Part shown: piece after piece, positions 43,330-53,453 of the stretch | How the letters are laid out: every line of letters starts with the position of its first letter | How positions within the stretch are numbered: position 1 is the first letter of the stretch | Assembly: GCF_002282855.1 (NCBI RefSeq) | Contig: NZ_NRIR01000003.1 | Span: 1-64,000, forward strand | Length of the DNA stretch: 64,000 nt | Origin: Paraferrimonas sedimenticola | GTDB taxonomy: Bacteria; Pseudomonadota; Gammaproteobacteria; Enterobacterales; Shewanellaceae | Direction: 5' to 3' | Position numbers and translations under genes: made by a program | The notes under the pieces: model-generated | What the model was told of the DNA's origin: nothing | Databases searched by the model: none | What the model saw: only the letters and a program-made list of their open reading frames with translations

Positions 43330-44183
43330 GTCTGGGCGTTATGGGTTATCCCATGGCAGGGCATTTGGTTAACGCCGGCCATCAGGTCACGGTTTACAAT
43401 CGAACTCAGGCAAAAGCCGAGGCTTGGGCTGCCGAGCATGGCGGTGCTTACCAAACCACGCCAAAAGCCGCAGCTGAAGGTGCGGAAATCGTATTTTGTT
43501 GCGTGGGCAATGACGACGATTTACGCCAAGTGACAGTCGGTGAGCAAGGCGCGCTGCACGGTATGACCTCAGGTACCATTTTGGTAGATCACACTACCGC
43601 GTCAGCCAATGTGGCCCGTGAATTGTCAGTTGAGTTTGCCAAACGTGATATCGCGTTTCTCGACGCGCCCGTGTCCGGCGGCCAGGCCGGTGCTGAAAAT
43701 GGGGTTCTTACGGTAATGATGGGGGGCGAACCAGCCGCCTTTGAGCGAGCTCGTCCTGTGATTGACAGTTTTGCTCGTTGCGCGGAATTACTCGGTGACG
43801 TGGGTAGCGGTCAGCTGGCTAAGATGGTTAATCAGATTTGTATCGCCGGTGTGGTGCAAGGCTTGGCCGAAGGCCTGCATTTTGCCAAGTCGGCAGGGTT
43901 AGACGGCGAGAAAGTGGTTGAGGTGATCTCTAAAGGTGCGGCGCAGTCGTGGCAAATGGAAAACCGCTACCAAACCATGCTCAAAGATGAGTTTGATTTT
44001 GGCTTTGCGGTGGACTGGATGCGCAAAGACTTAGGGATCACCCTAGACGAAGCGCGCCGCAATGGGGCTCAATTGCCACTGACGGCCTTAGTCGATCAGT
44101 TCTATGCTGAAGTGCAAAATCTTGGCGGCAGTCGCTGGGATACCTCGTCGTTAATTGCTAGACTGGAACAAAATCGCAAGTAA
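43308..44183 (+). CDS. NAD(P)-dependent beta-hydroxyacid dehydrogenase (3-hydroxyisobutyrate dehydrogenase family)
   Basis: 291 aa. The Rossmann motif is VAFLGLGVMGYPMAGHLVNAGH and the substrate motif DAPVSGGQAGAENGVLTVM. The catalytic Lys lies in QLAKMVNQICIAG (about residue 171). It resembles the GLYR/HIBADH group that reduces small aldehydes or semialdehydes. It starts inside the FGGY kinase gene (22-bp overlap), suggesting coupled expression. Confidence 0.9.
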   Translation: MAKVAFLGLGVMGYPMAGHLVNAGHQVTVYNRTQAKAEAWAAEHGGAYQTTPKAAAEGAEIVFCCVGNDDDLRQVTVGEQGALHGMTSGTILVDHTTASANVARELSVEFAKRDIAFLDAPVSGGQAGAENGVLTVMMGGEPAAFERARPVIDSFARCAELLGDVGSGQLAKMVNQICIAGVVQGLAEGLHFAKSAGLDGEKVVEVISKGAAQSWQMENRYQTMLKDEFDFGFAVDWMRKDLGITLDEARRNGAQLPLTALVDQFYAEVQNLGGSRWDTSSLIARLEQNRK

Positions 44184-44207
44184 ACAAGGTGTTAGCTGGG
44201 TGCCATC

Positions 44208-44579
44208 ATGGATGAAGCCTTAAAACAGTCCTTAATTGAACTCGAGTTGCATCTGCTTAAGCCAGAGGTGAGAGCGGATGCTATGGCGTTAGATAAGTAT
44301 CTGGCGGATGATTTCTTTGAGTTTGGTAGCTCAGGTGTTGCCTTTGGTAAAACAGAGGTGATGCAACGTCTGCCCAGCGAAACGTCACCTAGGGTGGATA
44401 CCCATGGCTTTCGCGTGCGTAAATTGGGTGAGGGCTTGGCACAGATCATTTATCGCGCCAGCCTGCAAAGGGCCAACGAAGCCCACATCAACTATTCACT
44501 GCGCAGCTCAATTTGGCGCAAAAACGGCAAACAGTGGCAAATAGTCTTTCACCAAGGCACGCCGACTAAGGCCTTTTAG
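44208..44579 (+). CDS. DUF4440/NTF2-like protein
   Basis: 123 aa. It shows LIELELHLLKPEVRADAMALDKYLADDFFEFGSSG and the C-terminal SSIWRKNGKQWQIVFHQGTP, the DUF4440 SnoaL/NTF2-like pattern. Such folds bind small hydrophobic ligands; the function is unknown. It is 24 bp after the dehydrogenase gene and may close the same transcript. Confidence 0.82.
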   Translation: MDEALKQSLIELELHLLKPEVRADAMALDKYLADDFFEFGSSGVAFGKTEVMQRLPSETSPRVDTHGFRVRKLGEGLAQIIYRASLQRANEAHINYSLRSSIWRKNGKQWQIVFHQGTPTKAF

Positions 44580-44589
44580 GCTAACTCAT

Positions 44590-44615
44590 ATGATGCAAGC
44601 TCAAGCTTGCATCAT
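44590..44615. terminator. Bidirectional hairpin between convergent genes
   Basis: ATGATGCAAGCT and AGCTTGCATCAT form a perfect 12-bp stem with a 2-nt loop. It overlaps the last codons of the minus-strand DUF1428 gene. The T-run is poor. Confidence 0.6.
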
Positions 44616-44954
44616 CACTTCAAAGCCACCGAATACCACGCGCTGACCGTCAAAGGGCATTGGACAGTTATCTGGGTGCAGGCGCGTGTCTTCCATAGCT
44701 TTCGCCATTCCGGCCTGACGAACGTCTTTGGAAGGCCAAGTTATCCAAGAAAATACCACCACCTCGTCTTCACTGGCTTTCACCGCCAAAGGAAAAGAGG
44801 TGAGTTTACCCGGCGGAACATCGTCACCCCAGCATTCGGTAACACTAATCGCACCGTGATCTTTAAACACTTCTGCCGCCACTTTAGCGTGGTTTAAATA
44901 GTCTTGTTTGCTTTGTTTCGGCACTGCCAACAGATAGCCGTCTACATATCCCAT
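44601..44954 (-). CDS. DUF1428 family protein
   Basis: 117 aa. MGYVDGYLLAVPKQSKQDYLNHA, ECWGDDVPPGKLTSFPLAV, VVFSWITWPSKDVRQAGMAK and MPFDGQRVVFGGFEVMM are the DUF1428 signature (dimeric alpha-beta barrel fold). No function is assigned. It is a single minus-strand gene, convergent with the DUF4440 gene. The next 210 bp to the DnaJ gene hold nothing supportable. Confidence 0.9.
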   Translation of the reverse strand: MGYVDGYLLAVPKQSKQDYLNHAKVAAEVFKDHGAISVTECWGDDVPPGKLTSFPLAVKASEDEVVVFSWITWPSKDVRQAGMAKAMEDTRLHPDNCPMPFDGQRVVFGGFEVMMQA

Positions 44955-45166
44955 CGTCGTTTCCTTGAGTTTATGGCTGCGCTTTTAGCTTAGTTCAAAA
45001 GTGTGTTGCTGCTCAGAGTAAAACACACAAACAGGAACAGAAAAGTTCTGGCCAAAACACAATGGGTGGTGCGCAGGACACAGCGCAAACGAGTGAGGTC
45101 TTTCATAGTTAACTCATGTACTTAACTCAAGTTCTTTACTACGAACAGCCACTTGGAAAGTAAGCC

Positions 45167-45646
45167 ATGAACGCGACCAATCACTACCAGACCATGTTGT
45201 TAGACCCAGAGGCGGATGGCGCCTTGGTGAAATCGGCGTATAAGGTGTTGTCGCGTCGCTATCATCCCGACACTAGTGTGTTGGGTAAGAATTTAGCTAA
45301 TGAGCTCATGCAGCAGTTGAACCTGGCTTATGCTGTCCTTTCGGATCCGGATAAACGGCGTGAATACGATAAGAGCTTAAGTACTCAGCAGGCAATCCGG
45401 TACAAACTGCCTCAGGCGGCCCCCCCGACGGTGGCTAACACTAAAGCAGTAGAAAGTGCGGCTAAGCCAATGGCAAGGCCCATGCACAGCAGACAGCAAC
45501 AGGTGACTCCTATGAAACACCAACCCAAAAGACCTCAGCCGGCTCAAGTTCAAGCGCACGCGGGTTTTGACTATGCCATACCAGTGAGTGCGGTAAGCTT
45601 TATTGCTATCGCTTGGTTGTTGTCACAAGCCCTATTGGCAATGTAG
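45167..45646 (+). CDS. J-domain protein with C-terminal membrane anchor
   Basis: 159 aa. The J domain (residues 5-68) has AYKVLSRRYHPDTSV with the HPD needed to stimulate DnaK, and AYAVLSDPDKRREYD. A Pro/Gln/Lys-rich linker follows, then one C-terminal membrane helix (VSAVSFIAIAWLLSQALLAM). It has no Gly/Phe or zinc regions, so it is a specialised co-chaperone that would recruit DnaK to the inner membrane. The client is unknown. Confidence 0.85.
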   Translation: MNATNHYQTMLLDPEADGALVKSAYKVLSRRYHPDTSVLGKNLANELMQQLNLAYAVLSDPDKRREYDKSLSTQQAIRYKLPQAAPPTVANTKAVESAAKPMARPMHSRQQQVTPMKHQPKRPQPAQVQAHAGFDYAIPVSAVSFIAIAWLLSQALLAM

Positions 45647-45656
45647 CCGCAACTGA

Positions 45657-46544
45657 CTAAAGCACCCAGTGTTCCAGCTGCACGTCGGCAATGGCGTGCA
45701 ATGCATCCATACTGGCGTTCGCCAGTGAAATGCTTCCCTGACTCGACTCCACCAAAACGGCGCGTACAATCGGCTGTTCAAAATTCCCACTAAGCGCCAT
45801 TTGCGATAAGGCTCCCTGCACCGGCATTAAGCTTGGGTTGTAGGCAGCATTTTCGGCGTATCGACCAAAAAATTGTTGGCCGCTAGCAGTTTCAAGGGCG
45901 ATAGCGGCGTAATTCTTGGAGTAGGGGGCGTAACTCGCGTTGGCCTGAGTAATGGCTAACTGAGTTAAGGTATCCTCGCTGTCGTGAGCCAACTCAGCGC
46001 CGTGATGAACCAATAAAGGTTGCTCAACACCCAGATCCGCAGGCGTGAAGCTGTCTGGCAGTAACTGGCCCAACTGACGCTGCCCTTGAGGAATCGAAAC
46101 CTGCATGGCAGCACCATCCGCCACTTCGTTCAAAAACTGGCGACAGTGGCCGCATGGGCTAGCGTTAATGGTGATGTGGAGCAAGCGACGGGCGCCATGG
46201 CACCAGGCGTTGTGCAATACCGACTGCTCAGCGTGCAGCGAGTGGTTAAGTGCTTCATTGGGGATTTCTAGGTTGGCACCTATAAACCAACGGCCCTGAT
46301 CGTCTTGAGCCAATGCACCGACTTTAAAGCCTGACACAAATGGCTGGGAGTAACTGGCAGCGAAGGGCAACAGCGCCTGGCTAAGCTCAACTTGGCCCAT
46401 ACCGCTGATTTCTTGCAGAGTCTGAAATTGGGTGGCGCTAAAACAATGGGTAACCCCTTCTCCTAACATGGACGACAAAGCGTCGGCTAACGAAATTGGT
46501 AGGGTTTGCAGCGCCAATTGCTGCGGCGACTTGGCTGGATTCAT
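45657..46544 (-). CDS. cdd: Cytidine deaminase, two-domain type
   Basis: 295 aa, the dimeric E. coli-like form. The catalytic N-terminal zinc site is SLHAEQSVLHNAWCHGA (His, Glu) with SPCGHCRQFLNEVADG (two Cys). The C-terminal half is the non-catalytic repeat (ASYAPYSKNYAAIALET). The frame opens with TTG 46553, but ATG 46544 (MNPAKSP) is preferred. It starts 12 bp after the sbcB stop without a clear ribosome site, so it is probably coupled to sbcB. Confidence 0.95.
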   Translation of the reverse strand: MNPAKSPQQLALQTLPISLADALSSMLGEGVTHCFSATQFQTLQEISGMGQVELSQALLPFAASYSQPFVSGFKVGALAQDDQGRWFIGANLEIPNEALNHSLHAEQSVLHNAWCHGARRLLHITINASPCGHCRQFLNEVADGAAMQVSIPQGQRQLGQLLPDSFTPADLGVEQPLLVHHGAELAHDSEDTLTQLAITQANASYAPYSKNYAAIALETASGQQFFGRYAENAAYNPSLMPVQGALSQMALSGNFEQPIVRAVLVESSQGSISLANASMDALHAIADVQLEHWVL

Positions 46545-46556
46545 GGCGACCAAATA

Positions 46557-47951
46557 TTAAAGAGATTGAAGATAGAGCTTGAGCTGACTGAGCAGTCCCA
46601 AGTTCTTTGGATGATTTTGGTGTTGCTCAAACAAATCTTGTAAACGCACCATATAGTCTGGGTCGTTCAAGCGGCTTTGGCAATGTTGACGATAGCGGCT
46701 AAGTTCCGACTCACTTAAAGCGTAGGGGTAGTTACGCGCTCGGTACAAAAACAGCATGGTGTCTAGACGAGCGTCGTCAAACTTCAGCGACAGCGCGGCT
46801 AAGTTGGACGGATGGGTGTCGCGAATAATCGCCATTTTGGCCTTGTCGGCTTCGCTAAAGAAGCCACCGGAGTAAAGCATCAAATCGGTATCTTGCTGAG
46901 GCTCGAACTCTCTTGGTTGCTCGAACATTTGCGCCAGTTTCTCGCGAATGATTCCCTGATGCTGAATCAAGGTGCGATATTGCTGTCTTGCAAATTGCTT
47001 GTCGATCCCCAAGCGCTCAGCACTCTCGTCTTGTAAGGTACTGGCCGGCGCCACAAACGGACTTTGATTCACGGCCAATTGGCTCACAGGCACTTTGATG
47101 TCGCTGTTGCGGGTATACAAGTGCTCGACCAGTTGCTCTGGGGTTAAATCCAGCAAAGGTTGAATGTCTTGAGTGAGGTTTACCATTACCACGCCGTTGC
47201 GGTTGGTGGGGTGGCGCAATACCGGCGCAACTAATGAACAGCAACCTTGCCAGCCGCCATAGCGAGAGTTGATGTGGACCAGCGGTGTCAGTTTAGACAC
47301 GTCGAGCTGTTGTTCTACGGCTTGTTTGCGGCGCAGTTTAAACCCGTAATCGTAGAGCTTAGGCTGGGCTTGCTTGATGGCCTTGGCCATTGCAATGGTG
47401 GCGTACACATCGGACACCGCATCGTGAGCGTTGGCATGACCTATGCCGTTGGCTTCGGTCAGTTTTTCCAGTCGAAATGTCGGCTTTCCTTCGGCATCGG
47501 TTGGCCACTCAATGCCCTCAGGGCGCAAGGCGTAACAAGCGCGCACCAAATCAATCAAATCCCAACGACTGTTATTGTCCTTCCACTCCCGCTCGTACGG
47601 GTCAAAGAAGTTGCGATACAGAGTGTAGCGAGTGACTTCATCGTCAAAGCGAATCGAGTTGTAGCCCACGGTACAGGTGTTGGCCTGACGCATGTGCTGA
47701 TTCACTTTGGCTATGAATTCCGCTTCTACTAGACCATTGGCATTGGCGTGTTGTGGCGTGATCCCAGTGACCAGCATGGCTTCCGGTTGCGGCAAGTAAT
47801 CAGTCGCCAATTGGCAAAACAACTCAATCGGCTCACCGATGGGATTGAGGTCAAGGTCGGTGCGGATCCCTGCAAACTGAGCGGGGCGATCTTTACCTGG
47901 ATGAACACCCCAGGTTTCGTAGTCGTGCCATAGGAGAGTTGCTTGATTCAT
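46557..47951 (-). CDS. sbcB: Exodeoxyribonuclease I
   Basis: 464 aa 3'-5' single-strand DNase. The DEDDh residues are visible in LLWHDYETWGVHPG, TVGYNSIRFDDEVTRY and NAHDAVSDVYATIAM. WDLIDLVRACYALRPEGI and the C-terminal EXOI domain with FFSEADKAKMAIIRD are typical. It acts in mismatch repair and recombination. It is upstream of cdd on the same strand. Confidence 0.97.
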   Translation of the reverse strand: MNQATLLWHDYETWGVHPGKDRPAQFAGIRTDLDLNPIGEPIELFCQLATDYLPQPEAMLVTGITPQHANANGLVEAEFIAKVNQHMRQANTCTVGYNSIRFDDEVTRYTLYRNFFDPYEREWKDNNSRWDLIDLVRACYALRPEGIEWPTDAEGKPTFRLEKLTEANGIGHANAHDAVSDVYATIAMAKAIKQAQPKLYDYGFKLRRKQAVEQQLDVSKLTPLVHINSRYGGWQGCCSLVAPVLRHPTNRNGVVMVNLTQDIQPLLDLTPEQLVEHLYTRNSDIKVPVSQLAVNQSPFVAPASTLQDESAERLGIDKQFARQQYRTLIQHQGIIREKLAQMFEQPREFEPQQDTDLMLYSGGFFSEADKAKMAIIRDTHPSNLAALSLKFDDARLDTMLFLYRARNYPYALSESELSRYRQHCQSRLNDPDYMVRLQDLFEQHQNHPKNLGLLSQLKLYLQSL

Positions 47952-48178
47952 GCGGACTTTTAGTCGTGGGTTTTGTTGATGTGGTTATGCTAGAGATTGT
48001 GCTTGATTATCCCCTGATAGGCAATCCGCCACAGGCTTATTTGCGGCATTTGGCAGCAGTGTCAACACACCATTTTTAGACTGTTTGAGCTATCGGCAAA
48101 AACTAATCAAGTTATCCTGGCTGGGCTTTGTGATATCCTGCTGCCAGTTGCACTCAACTACGACTTCCAAGGACTGGC

Positions 48179-48976
48179 ATGTTTAATCTCCTGTTTCAGC
48201 CTGAGCATAACTTTGGGTTAGATACCGAATATGGGCTGGCACTCCGCTTTAAGTGTGAAATGGATGAAACCTTGGCGCTAGCGGCGCGCCAAGCACCCAT
48301 TGCCCAATGCCTAATGCGGTTCACGGACAAAGGAGAGGCAGAGCTTAGCTTGCGAGTACTTGAGTTTGTTGAACTCGGGCCGGTCGACCATGCCCAAGCT
48401 CAATTGCCATCTCAGGTGGTTCAGCGCCAACTCGGACAGTTGCTCTACGTTCAACCGCTCTACGACAAAGCTCCCAGTTTGTGTGTTGAGGAGTTGCAAA
48501 ACGGCCTTCAGTTGAGTTTGATTCCCACCGAAAACGGATTTGATGCACAGTTGCACGGTGCCCAAACCTGGCAGTTGGTTAAGGCCGAAGACTCCCATCC
48601 AAGTTTTGTAGAGCCGGTAGAGTTGGCCAAAGCCAAAGCTGTGATAGCTCGCCGCTTAGACCAGATTTCACATCGCACTGAACAGCAGTTGCACTTGCTT
48701 GAAATCGAGCAAGCCTGCCAGAGCTTGAGCCATTGGATGCGCCATGGCGGTGCGGTACTAAACCAACATCAAGGAGTGTATGAGCTGCTCAATGCATTGC
48801 GTCAAAGGCACGAGTTCTTGCAGCGCCAGATACAACACGGAGCCCGAGCCTTGGATATAGGGTCGGCAGCCAATGATGCGGGCAGCCTTCATGCTGAGCG
48901 TCAGGCTCAGTTATACCGCTTACTAGCCAGCCCAGAATTAACTGCAGCAGTAGACCAGCTGCTGGAAGAGGAATAA
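48179..48976 (+). CDS. Hypothetical protein with helical C-terminal half
   Basis: 265 aa, soluble, no signal or membrane segment. The N-terminal half is mixed, with MFNLLFQPEHNFGLDTEYGL. The C-terminal half (about residues 160-260) is Gln/His/Leu-rich and strongly helical (AVIARRLDQISHRTEQQLHL, LLNALRQRHEFLQRQIQHG), compatible with coiled coil. I do not recognise the family. AAGGA precedes ATG. It is 47 bp upstream of rlmA on the same strand. Confidence 0.7.
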   Translation: MFNLLFQPEHNFGLDTEYGLALRFKCEMDETLALAARQAPIAQCLMRFTDKGEAELSLRVLEFVELGPVDHAQAQLPSQVVQRQLGQLLYVQPLYDKAPSLCVEELQNGLQLSLIPTENGFDAQLHGAQTWQLVKAEDSHPSFVEPVELAKAKAVIARRLDQISHRTEQQLHLLEIEQACQSLSHWMRHGGAVLNQHQGVYELLNALRQRHEFLQRQIQHGARALDIGSAANDAGSLHAERQAQLYRLLASPELTAAVDQLLEEE

Positions 48977-49023
48977 CCGCCAGACCCTTGCTAAGCTTGA
49001 GCAAACTGGCTTTTTTGAGACCT

Positions 49024-49845
49024 ATGAATTACTCCTGTCCCTTATGTCAGCAACCGCTGCAATTTGGCGATAACGGCTATCGTTGCGCCAACCGTCATCA
49101 CTTCGATCAGGCCAAAGAAGGCTACGTAAACCTGCTACCTGTTCAGCAAAAAAGTTCAAAAGAACCGGGTGACTCTAAAGCCATGATGCTGGCCCGCCGC
49201 GAGTTCTTGCACGCAGGCTTTTATCAATGTTTGTCGGACGCGATTAATGCGGAGCTGCTCGAGGTGCTATCGTCGAAACAGAGCTATCGCCTGTTAGATC
49301 TTGGTTGCGGTGAGGGGTATTATACCGGCCGTTTATCAAAGGCTTTTGAGGCGGCAGAGCGTCAGCTGCAAGTGGAAGCCATCGATATTTCGAAATCGGC
49401 CATACGCTTTGCCGCTAAGCGCTATCCCACAGTGGACTTCGCCGTTGCCAGCGCTTATCAGCTACCCTTTGCTGACCAGAGTTTTGATGCCATTGTTCGC
49501 TGCTTCGCGCCTAGCCAGCATCAAGAACTGCTACGCTTGCTGGAAAGCGGAGGTCAATTGCTGACGGTGACTCCCGGTGAGCAACATCTGTTTGAGTTGA
49601 AAAGCGCGATATACCCTTATCCTAAGCCACACCAGCTGCCGACTACTGAGCTAGAGGGTTTCAGCCACCGCAATCGATTGCGGGTCAGCCAGACCTTGAC
49701 CATTGAAAGTGGGGCAGCAATAACCGCTTTGCTGAACATGACACCGTTTGCATGGCGAATGAGTGATACGCAAAAAGCGCAATTGGCCGCTAAACCTTTG
49801 GCGCTTAGTCTAGATTTTTGCATTGATAGGTTTGAGCGCGACTAG
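49024..49845 (+). CDS. rlmA: 23S rRNA (guanine-745-N1)-methyltransferase
   Basis: 273 aa. The N-terminal zinc finger reads YSCPLCQQPLQF with YRCANRHHFDQAKEGYVNLLP. The SAM-binding motif is RLLDLGCGEGYYTGRL, and further class I methyltransferase strands follow (VEAIDISKSAIRFAAKRYP). It methylates G745 in domain II of 23S rRNA. The frame extends 12 codons upstream, but MNYSCPL is the conserved start. Confidence 0.93.
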   Translation: MNYSCPLCQQPLQFGDNGYRCANRHHFDQAKEGYVNLLPVQQKSSKEPGDSKAMMLARREFLHAGFYQCLSDAINAELLEVLSSKQSYRLLDLGCGEGYYTGRLSKAFEAAERQLQVEAIDISKSAIRFAAKRYPTVDFAVASAYQLPFADQSFDAIVRCFAPSQHQELLRLLESGGQLLTVTPGEQHLFELKSAIYPYPKPHQLPTTELEGFSHRNRLRVSQTLTIESGAAITALLNMTPFAWRMSDTQKAQLAAKPLALSLDFCIDRFERD

Positions 49846-49868
49846 CTAGCTTTCTAAATTTTAGAAAT

Positions 49869-49895
49869 AAAAGCGCCAAAAAAGGCGCTTTTTAT
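49869..49895 (+). terminator. rlmA terminator
   Basis: AAAAGCGCC and GGCGCTTTT pair around an A6 loop, followed by a T-run. Confidence 0.88.
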
Positions 49896-49958
49896 TTGGT
49901 TTGATTAATAGTTAGATAGTCTCATCAAGCTAATTCAACGCATATTGAGGGCTATATT

Positions 49959-50774
49959 ATGAGCTACTTACAAACCGCACATCCCGCTGTCGACGGTGCT
50001 GGCGTGGATCTATCACGAGTTCACGGCTTTGCCCGCAATCAACTCGACCCTTTCTTGTTAATTGACGAAATTCGCGCTCAGCCGGGTCAAAGCATTCCCG
50101 GATTTCCGCCGCACCCGCATCGGGGTATCGATACTCTGACTTACATGCGCCAAGGTGGTTTTGTCCATCAAGATAACTTGGGCAATCGCGCCGAAACCGG
50201 TGAAAACGCCAGTCAGTGGATGTCCAGCGGTCGAGGTATTATTCACTCGGAAATGCCGCTCAACAGCCAACAAGGCGTGCACGGTTTTCAAATCTGGATA
50301 AACGTTCCAGCGGCCGACAAGTTAAATCCACCCAGTTATCAGCATGCTAAAACCCACAGATACACTCTGGGTGAAAGCCAACTGGCGGTGATATCTGGAC
50401 AGTGGCAATTGGACGGAGAGAGTTACTCGGCTGAACTTCAAGGATTGCCCAGTGGTGCCCGAGCCATGGATCTCGTGTTTAGCGGCGAACACACACTCGG
50501 CGTCGCTGACAACGAGCGGGTTTTGCTATTGGTTTATCAAGGCGAGCTAACGGCGCCAGAGCCAGTGAAAGCCCAGCAGATTCTGGCGTTAGATGGCCAG
50601 ACTCAACTGACGTTAAGCGCCACCGAACCAACCGGCGTGCTGGTGTTGGCTGGGGTGCCGTTAAACGAGCCTGTGGCACACTATGGCCCATTTGTGATGA
50701 ATACTCAGGCCCAAATTGACCAAGCGGTTCGCGATTACCAGTCCGGTCAATTCGGTCCTATGATGGGCAATTAG
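49959..50774 (+). CDS. Pirin-family protein
   Basis: 271 aa bicupin. The N-terminal cupin carries [24 protein letters not shown] and the metal-site HSEMP within [39 protein letters not shown]-like text is typical. Some bacterial pirins act as quercetinases or interact with metabolic enzymes; no specific role can be given here. It is convergent with yceH, overlapping it by 4 bp. Confidence 0.92.
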   Translation: MSYLQTAHPAVDGAGVDLSRVHGFARNQLDPFLLIDEIRAQPGQSIPGFPPHPHRGIDTLTYMRQGGFVHQDNLGNRAETGENASQWMSSGRGIIHSEMPLNSQQGVHGFQIWINVPAADKLNPPSYQHAKTHRYTLGESQLAVISGQWQLDGESYSAELQGLPSGARAMDLVFSGEHTLGVADNERVLLLVYQGELTAPEPVKAQQILALDGQTQLTLSATEPTGVLVLAGVPLNEPVAHYGPFVMNTQAQIDQAVRDYQSGQFGPMMGN

Positions 50775-51409
50775 TCTTGATTAACGCCTAGCTGGCGCTC
50801 GAGTTCGGCGACTCGGGCTTCCAGCGCCTCGATTCGGTCTATCCACTCGACGGATGGGGCGCTTGCCGATGGCGCTGGTGCACTTGAGGCTATGGCGTCT
50901 AGGTCTATCTCACCGCTAAAGCAATGAGCGTAGCGGCTTTCGCGCTTACCCGCTTCTCTTGGCAGTTTTACCACCAATGCCGGGCTTCGCTCGGCCATGT
51001 CAGAGAGGGCAGCTTCAACTTCGCTAACATCGGCAAACTTGGCCAGTCGATTGGAGCGGGTGCGCAGCTCACCTGGGGTTTGTGGTCCGCGCAAAAACAT
51101 CAGACAAACAATCGCCAGTTCGCCCTCGCTGAGTTGAAGATCGCCAAACTCAGTGTTGCAGAATCTGTGCTGGTATTTGGACACTCGAGAGCCAAAGCTA
51201 GAGACATCGCTTACCACTCTCAACTTGGAGAGTTCGTCAACCGCACTTTGAACATCGCCTTCGGATAACGCCATTACTGGGTCGCGGTTACTCTTTTGAT
51301 TGCAGGCGTTGGTGAGTGCGTTGAGCGACAGGGGATACTGGTCTGGGGTAGTGATAGATTTTTCAATCAGACAGCCGATCACTCGAGTCTGTTCTTGGGT
51401 GTAGTTCAT
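50771..51409 (-). CDS. yceH: YceH/DUF480 protein
   Basis: 212 aa. It begins [32 protein letters not shown], then [16 protein letters not shown], and [18 protein letters not shown], two winged-helix-like repeats of DUF480. A C-terminal coiled coil reads [18 protein letters not shown]. The function is unknown. The start lies inside the 3' end of tgpA, an overlap of nearly 50 bp in a different frame, so its translation is probably tied to the moxR-DUF58-tgpA message. Confidence 0.92.
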   Translation of the reverse strand: MNYTQEQTRVIGCLIEKSITTPDQYPLSLNALTNACNQKSNRDPVMALSEGDVQSAVDELSKLRVVSDVSSFGSRVSKYQHRFCNTEFGDLQLSEGELAIVCLMFLRGPQTPGELRTRSNRLAKFADVSEVEAALSDMAERSPALVVKLPREAGKRESRYAHCFSGEIDLDAIASSAPAPSASAPSVEWIDRIEALEARVAELERQLGVNQD

Positions 51410-53453
51410 GTGCATGGCGTGACTCCGAGCCAGGTTTTTGGCTCATTGTAGGCTGACCTTTTGGCGGGCGCAACGAACCGCGCTTTAATCCCTTGGCCAG
51501 CGCAAGCTGGGCTCGCTTTAGCGCTTCGCGTTGTTGTGATTGCTGACCGTAGTAACAGGTTTCAAACAGGCGTTGAAAGCGTTTGGCGCGGGCGGCTAGC
51601 ATGGGTTGTGCTTCGGCTAGCCGGTCGAGTACAGAGCTAGGGGTTTCACCAGGGGCTGGATTAATGCCCAAGCGGGCCATGGGTTTTAGCAGCGCCTGAT
51701 AGTGAGCGAGCTCTGGCGCTTTGGCTGGCCCGCGTTTAAACAGACCTAAATTCCAAGCGAGAAATAGCAACACCAATACCAAGCTGGTCAGCAATACCAC
51801 CGGCAAGTGGGTTTTAGCATCATCGCCAAGCCAATGTTCTAGTAACTGAGTTTGGCGTTCGGCGTTAAAGTCCCCAAGCCAGCCGCCCCATGCAGCGTCA
51901 ACTTCAGCAGCCCAGGTTTGCATGCCTTTAAACAGGGGATGTAAGCGAACCTGCATCATCCAATCTGAGCGGTCTTCTTGTTGCATTTGCTGCTCTGCAA
52001 AGGCATCAAATCCCAGATTGATGCGACTTGGGCTGACCACAGCGGTTGGATCGTATCGCTGCCAGCCAACACCGTCGAGATACACCTCTACCCAAGCGTG
52101 CGCCATGTATTGATAGACGCTTAGCGAAATACCGTCATCGTTGGCTTTAGGTATTCCACCGTGATAGCCAAGTACCACACGGCTCGGTAACCCCATCAAG
52201 CGAGTGACGGTTGCCATCGCCGACGCAAAGTGCATGCAAAAACCGACTTTCTGGTTAAACAAGAAGTCGTCTTGCTGTTGGTTTTGCATCTTTGGCGGCG
52301 TCAGGCTATAGCGGAAGTCCTGCTGGTGGAAATGGCGCATGAGTTCGGTGACCGCCGTGCTGGGCTCTGGGTATTTGCGCTGTAAGCGCTGCGCAAATGC
52401 GCGAGTTTTTGGGTTGCCTTCGGGAACGTGTAAGTTCAGCTGGTGCTCGGGACGACTCAAGGCGGTGTTCAGCGGCGATTCGGGGTAACTGCGCACACTG
52501 TAGTGAATATCCTCGTTCAACGACAGGTAGCGACTCAGGCTATAGTCCTGCCCAGTCTGGATGCGAGCATCGCTGACATAGGCTTTGTCTAGTCCGTACA
52601 ACCAAGGGTTGTCTGATGCTCTGGCCCATATCTGATACTGCCATTGGGCTTCTAACTCTGGCTCTGCCTGAATTTGGGTAAGGGTGCTTTGCGGTGTTTT
52701 GCGCCAGGAGTGCTGACGCCATGTGGCGCCATCAAACTCTTCGAGGACAAGCGCACGCCAGTACAACTGACTGGTGGCCGGTAACTCATCGCCAAACTGA
52801 GCACGAAATGCCAAACGTGTGGATTGAGTAAGCTCGGTAATTTGCCCGGGCGACATGCTATCGGCTAAGCCAATTTCCGATTGCCCCAGTTTAGGGACCA
52901 TCCAAAGTGGCGGAACACGGGGGAACAAGTAGAACAGAATTAAGGTCAGCGGCAGGCTTAGGGCAGTCATTCGGAGCAAGTGGCGTGCAAGCTGGCTGTT
53001 GCCTATTTGCTTGCGCACCATAACAAAACTCACCGCCAAATTTAGGATAAACAGCACGCTTGCCTGCAGTGAGTGAATCCAGTCGTTAAAGAACAGGCAA
53101 GACATGGCGATGATAAAGCAGCCCACCAGAACCAAGGCAAAGATATCGCGGCGATAATGCAACTCAAGCAGTTTGAGCGAAAAGCCCATGATCAATAGGT
53201 TGGCCATGGTTTCTAGCAAACCGGTTTCGCCCATGTGCATCAAGGTGTAAAAGCACAGCACAAGGGTAACACCTATGATAAGTGCTTTAGCAAAAGTGTT
53301 GGCGTAGCCGGCCTCTGCGCTCACGCGCCACAACCAACAGCAAAAAGTAATGGCCAGCGCCCACGGGCTAACCTGCTGCCAGATGGATGCCATGATTAGG
53401 CATTGGCTGAGCATCAACCAAGCGAGTGTCTGAAAACCTACCTTGGTATTCAC
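51363..53453 (-). CDS. tgpA: TgpA-type membrane transglutaminase-like protein
   Basis: 696 aa. The N-terminal part (residues 1-185) has about six or seven membrane helices (DUF3488). A large periplasmic transglutaminase core follows, with catalytic Cys in [17 protein letters not shown], His in [12 protein letters not shown] and Asp in [10 protein letters not shown]. One more helix ([20 protein letters not shown]) and a C-terminal DUF4129-like cytoplasmic part complete it. It is encoded with MoxR and DUF58 proteins as usual. The activity in cell-envelope protein processing is inferred from the family. Confidence 0.92.
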   Translation of the reverse strand: MNTKVGFQTLAWLMLSQCLIMASIWQQVSPWALAITFCCWLWRVSAEAGYANTFAKALIIGVTLVLCFYTLMHMGETGLLETMANLLIMGFSLKLLELHYRRDIFALVLVGCFIIAMSCLFFNDWIHSLQASVLFILNLAVSFVMVRKQIGNSQLARHLLRMTALSLPLTLILFYLFPRVPPLWMVPKLGQSEIGLADSMSPGQITELTQSTRLAFRAQFGDELPATSQLYWRALVLEEFDGATWRQHSWRKTPQSTLTQIQAEPELEAQWQYQIWARASDNPWLYGLDKAYVSDARIQTGQDYSLSRYLSLNEDIHYSVRSYPESPLNTALSRPEHQLNLHVPEGNPKTRAFAQRLQRKYPEPSTAVTELMRHFHQQDFRYSLTPPKMQNQQQDDFLFNQKVGFCMHFASAMATVTRLMGLPSRVVLGYHGGIPKANDDGISLSVYQYMAHAWVEVYLDGVGWQRYDPTAVVSPSRINLGFDAFAEQQMQQEDRSDWMMQVRLHPLFKGMQTWAAEVDAAWGGWLGDFNAERQTQLLEHWLGDDAKTHLPVVLLTSLVLVLLFLAWNLGLFKRGPAKAPELAHYQALLKPMARLGINPAPGETPSSVLDRLAEAQPMLAARAKRFQRLFETCYYGQQSQQREALKRAQLALAKGLKRGSLRPPKGQPTMSQKPGSESRHAHELHPRTDSSDRLSD

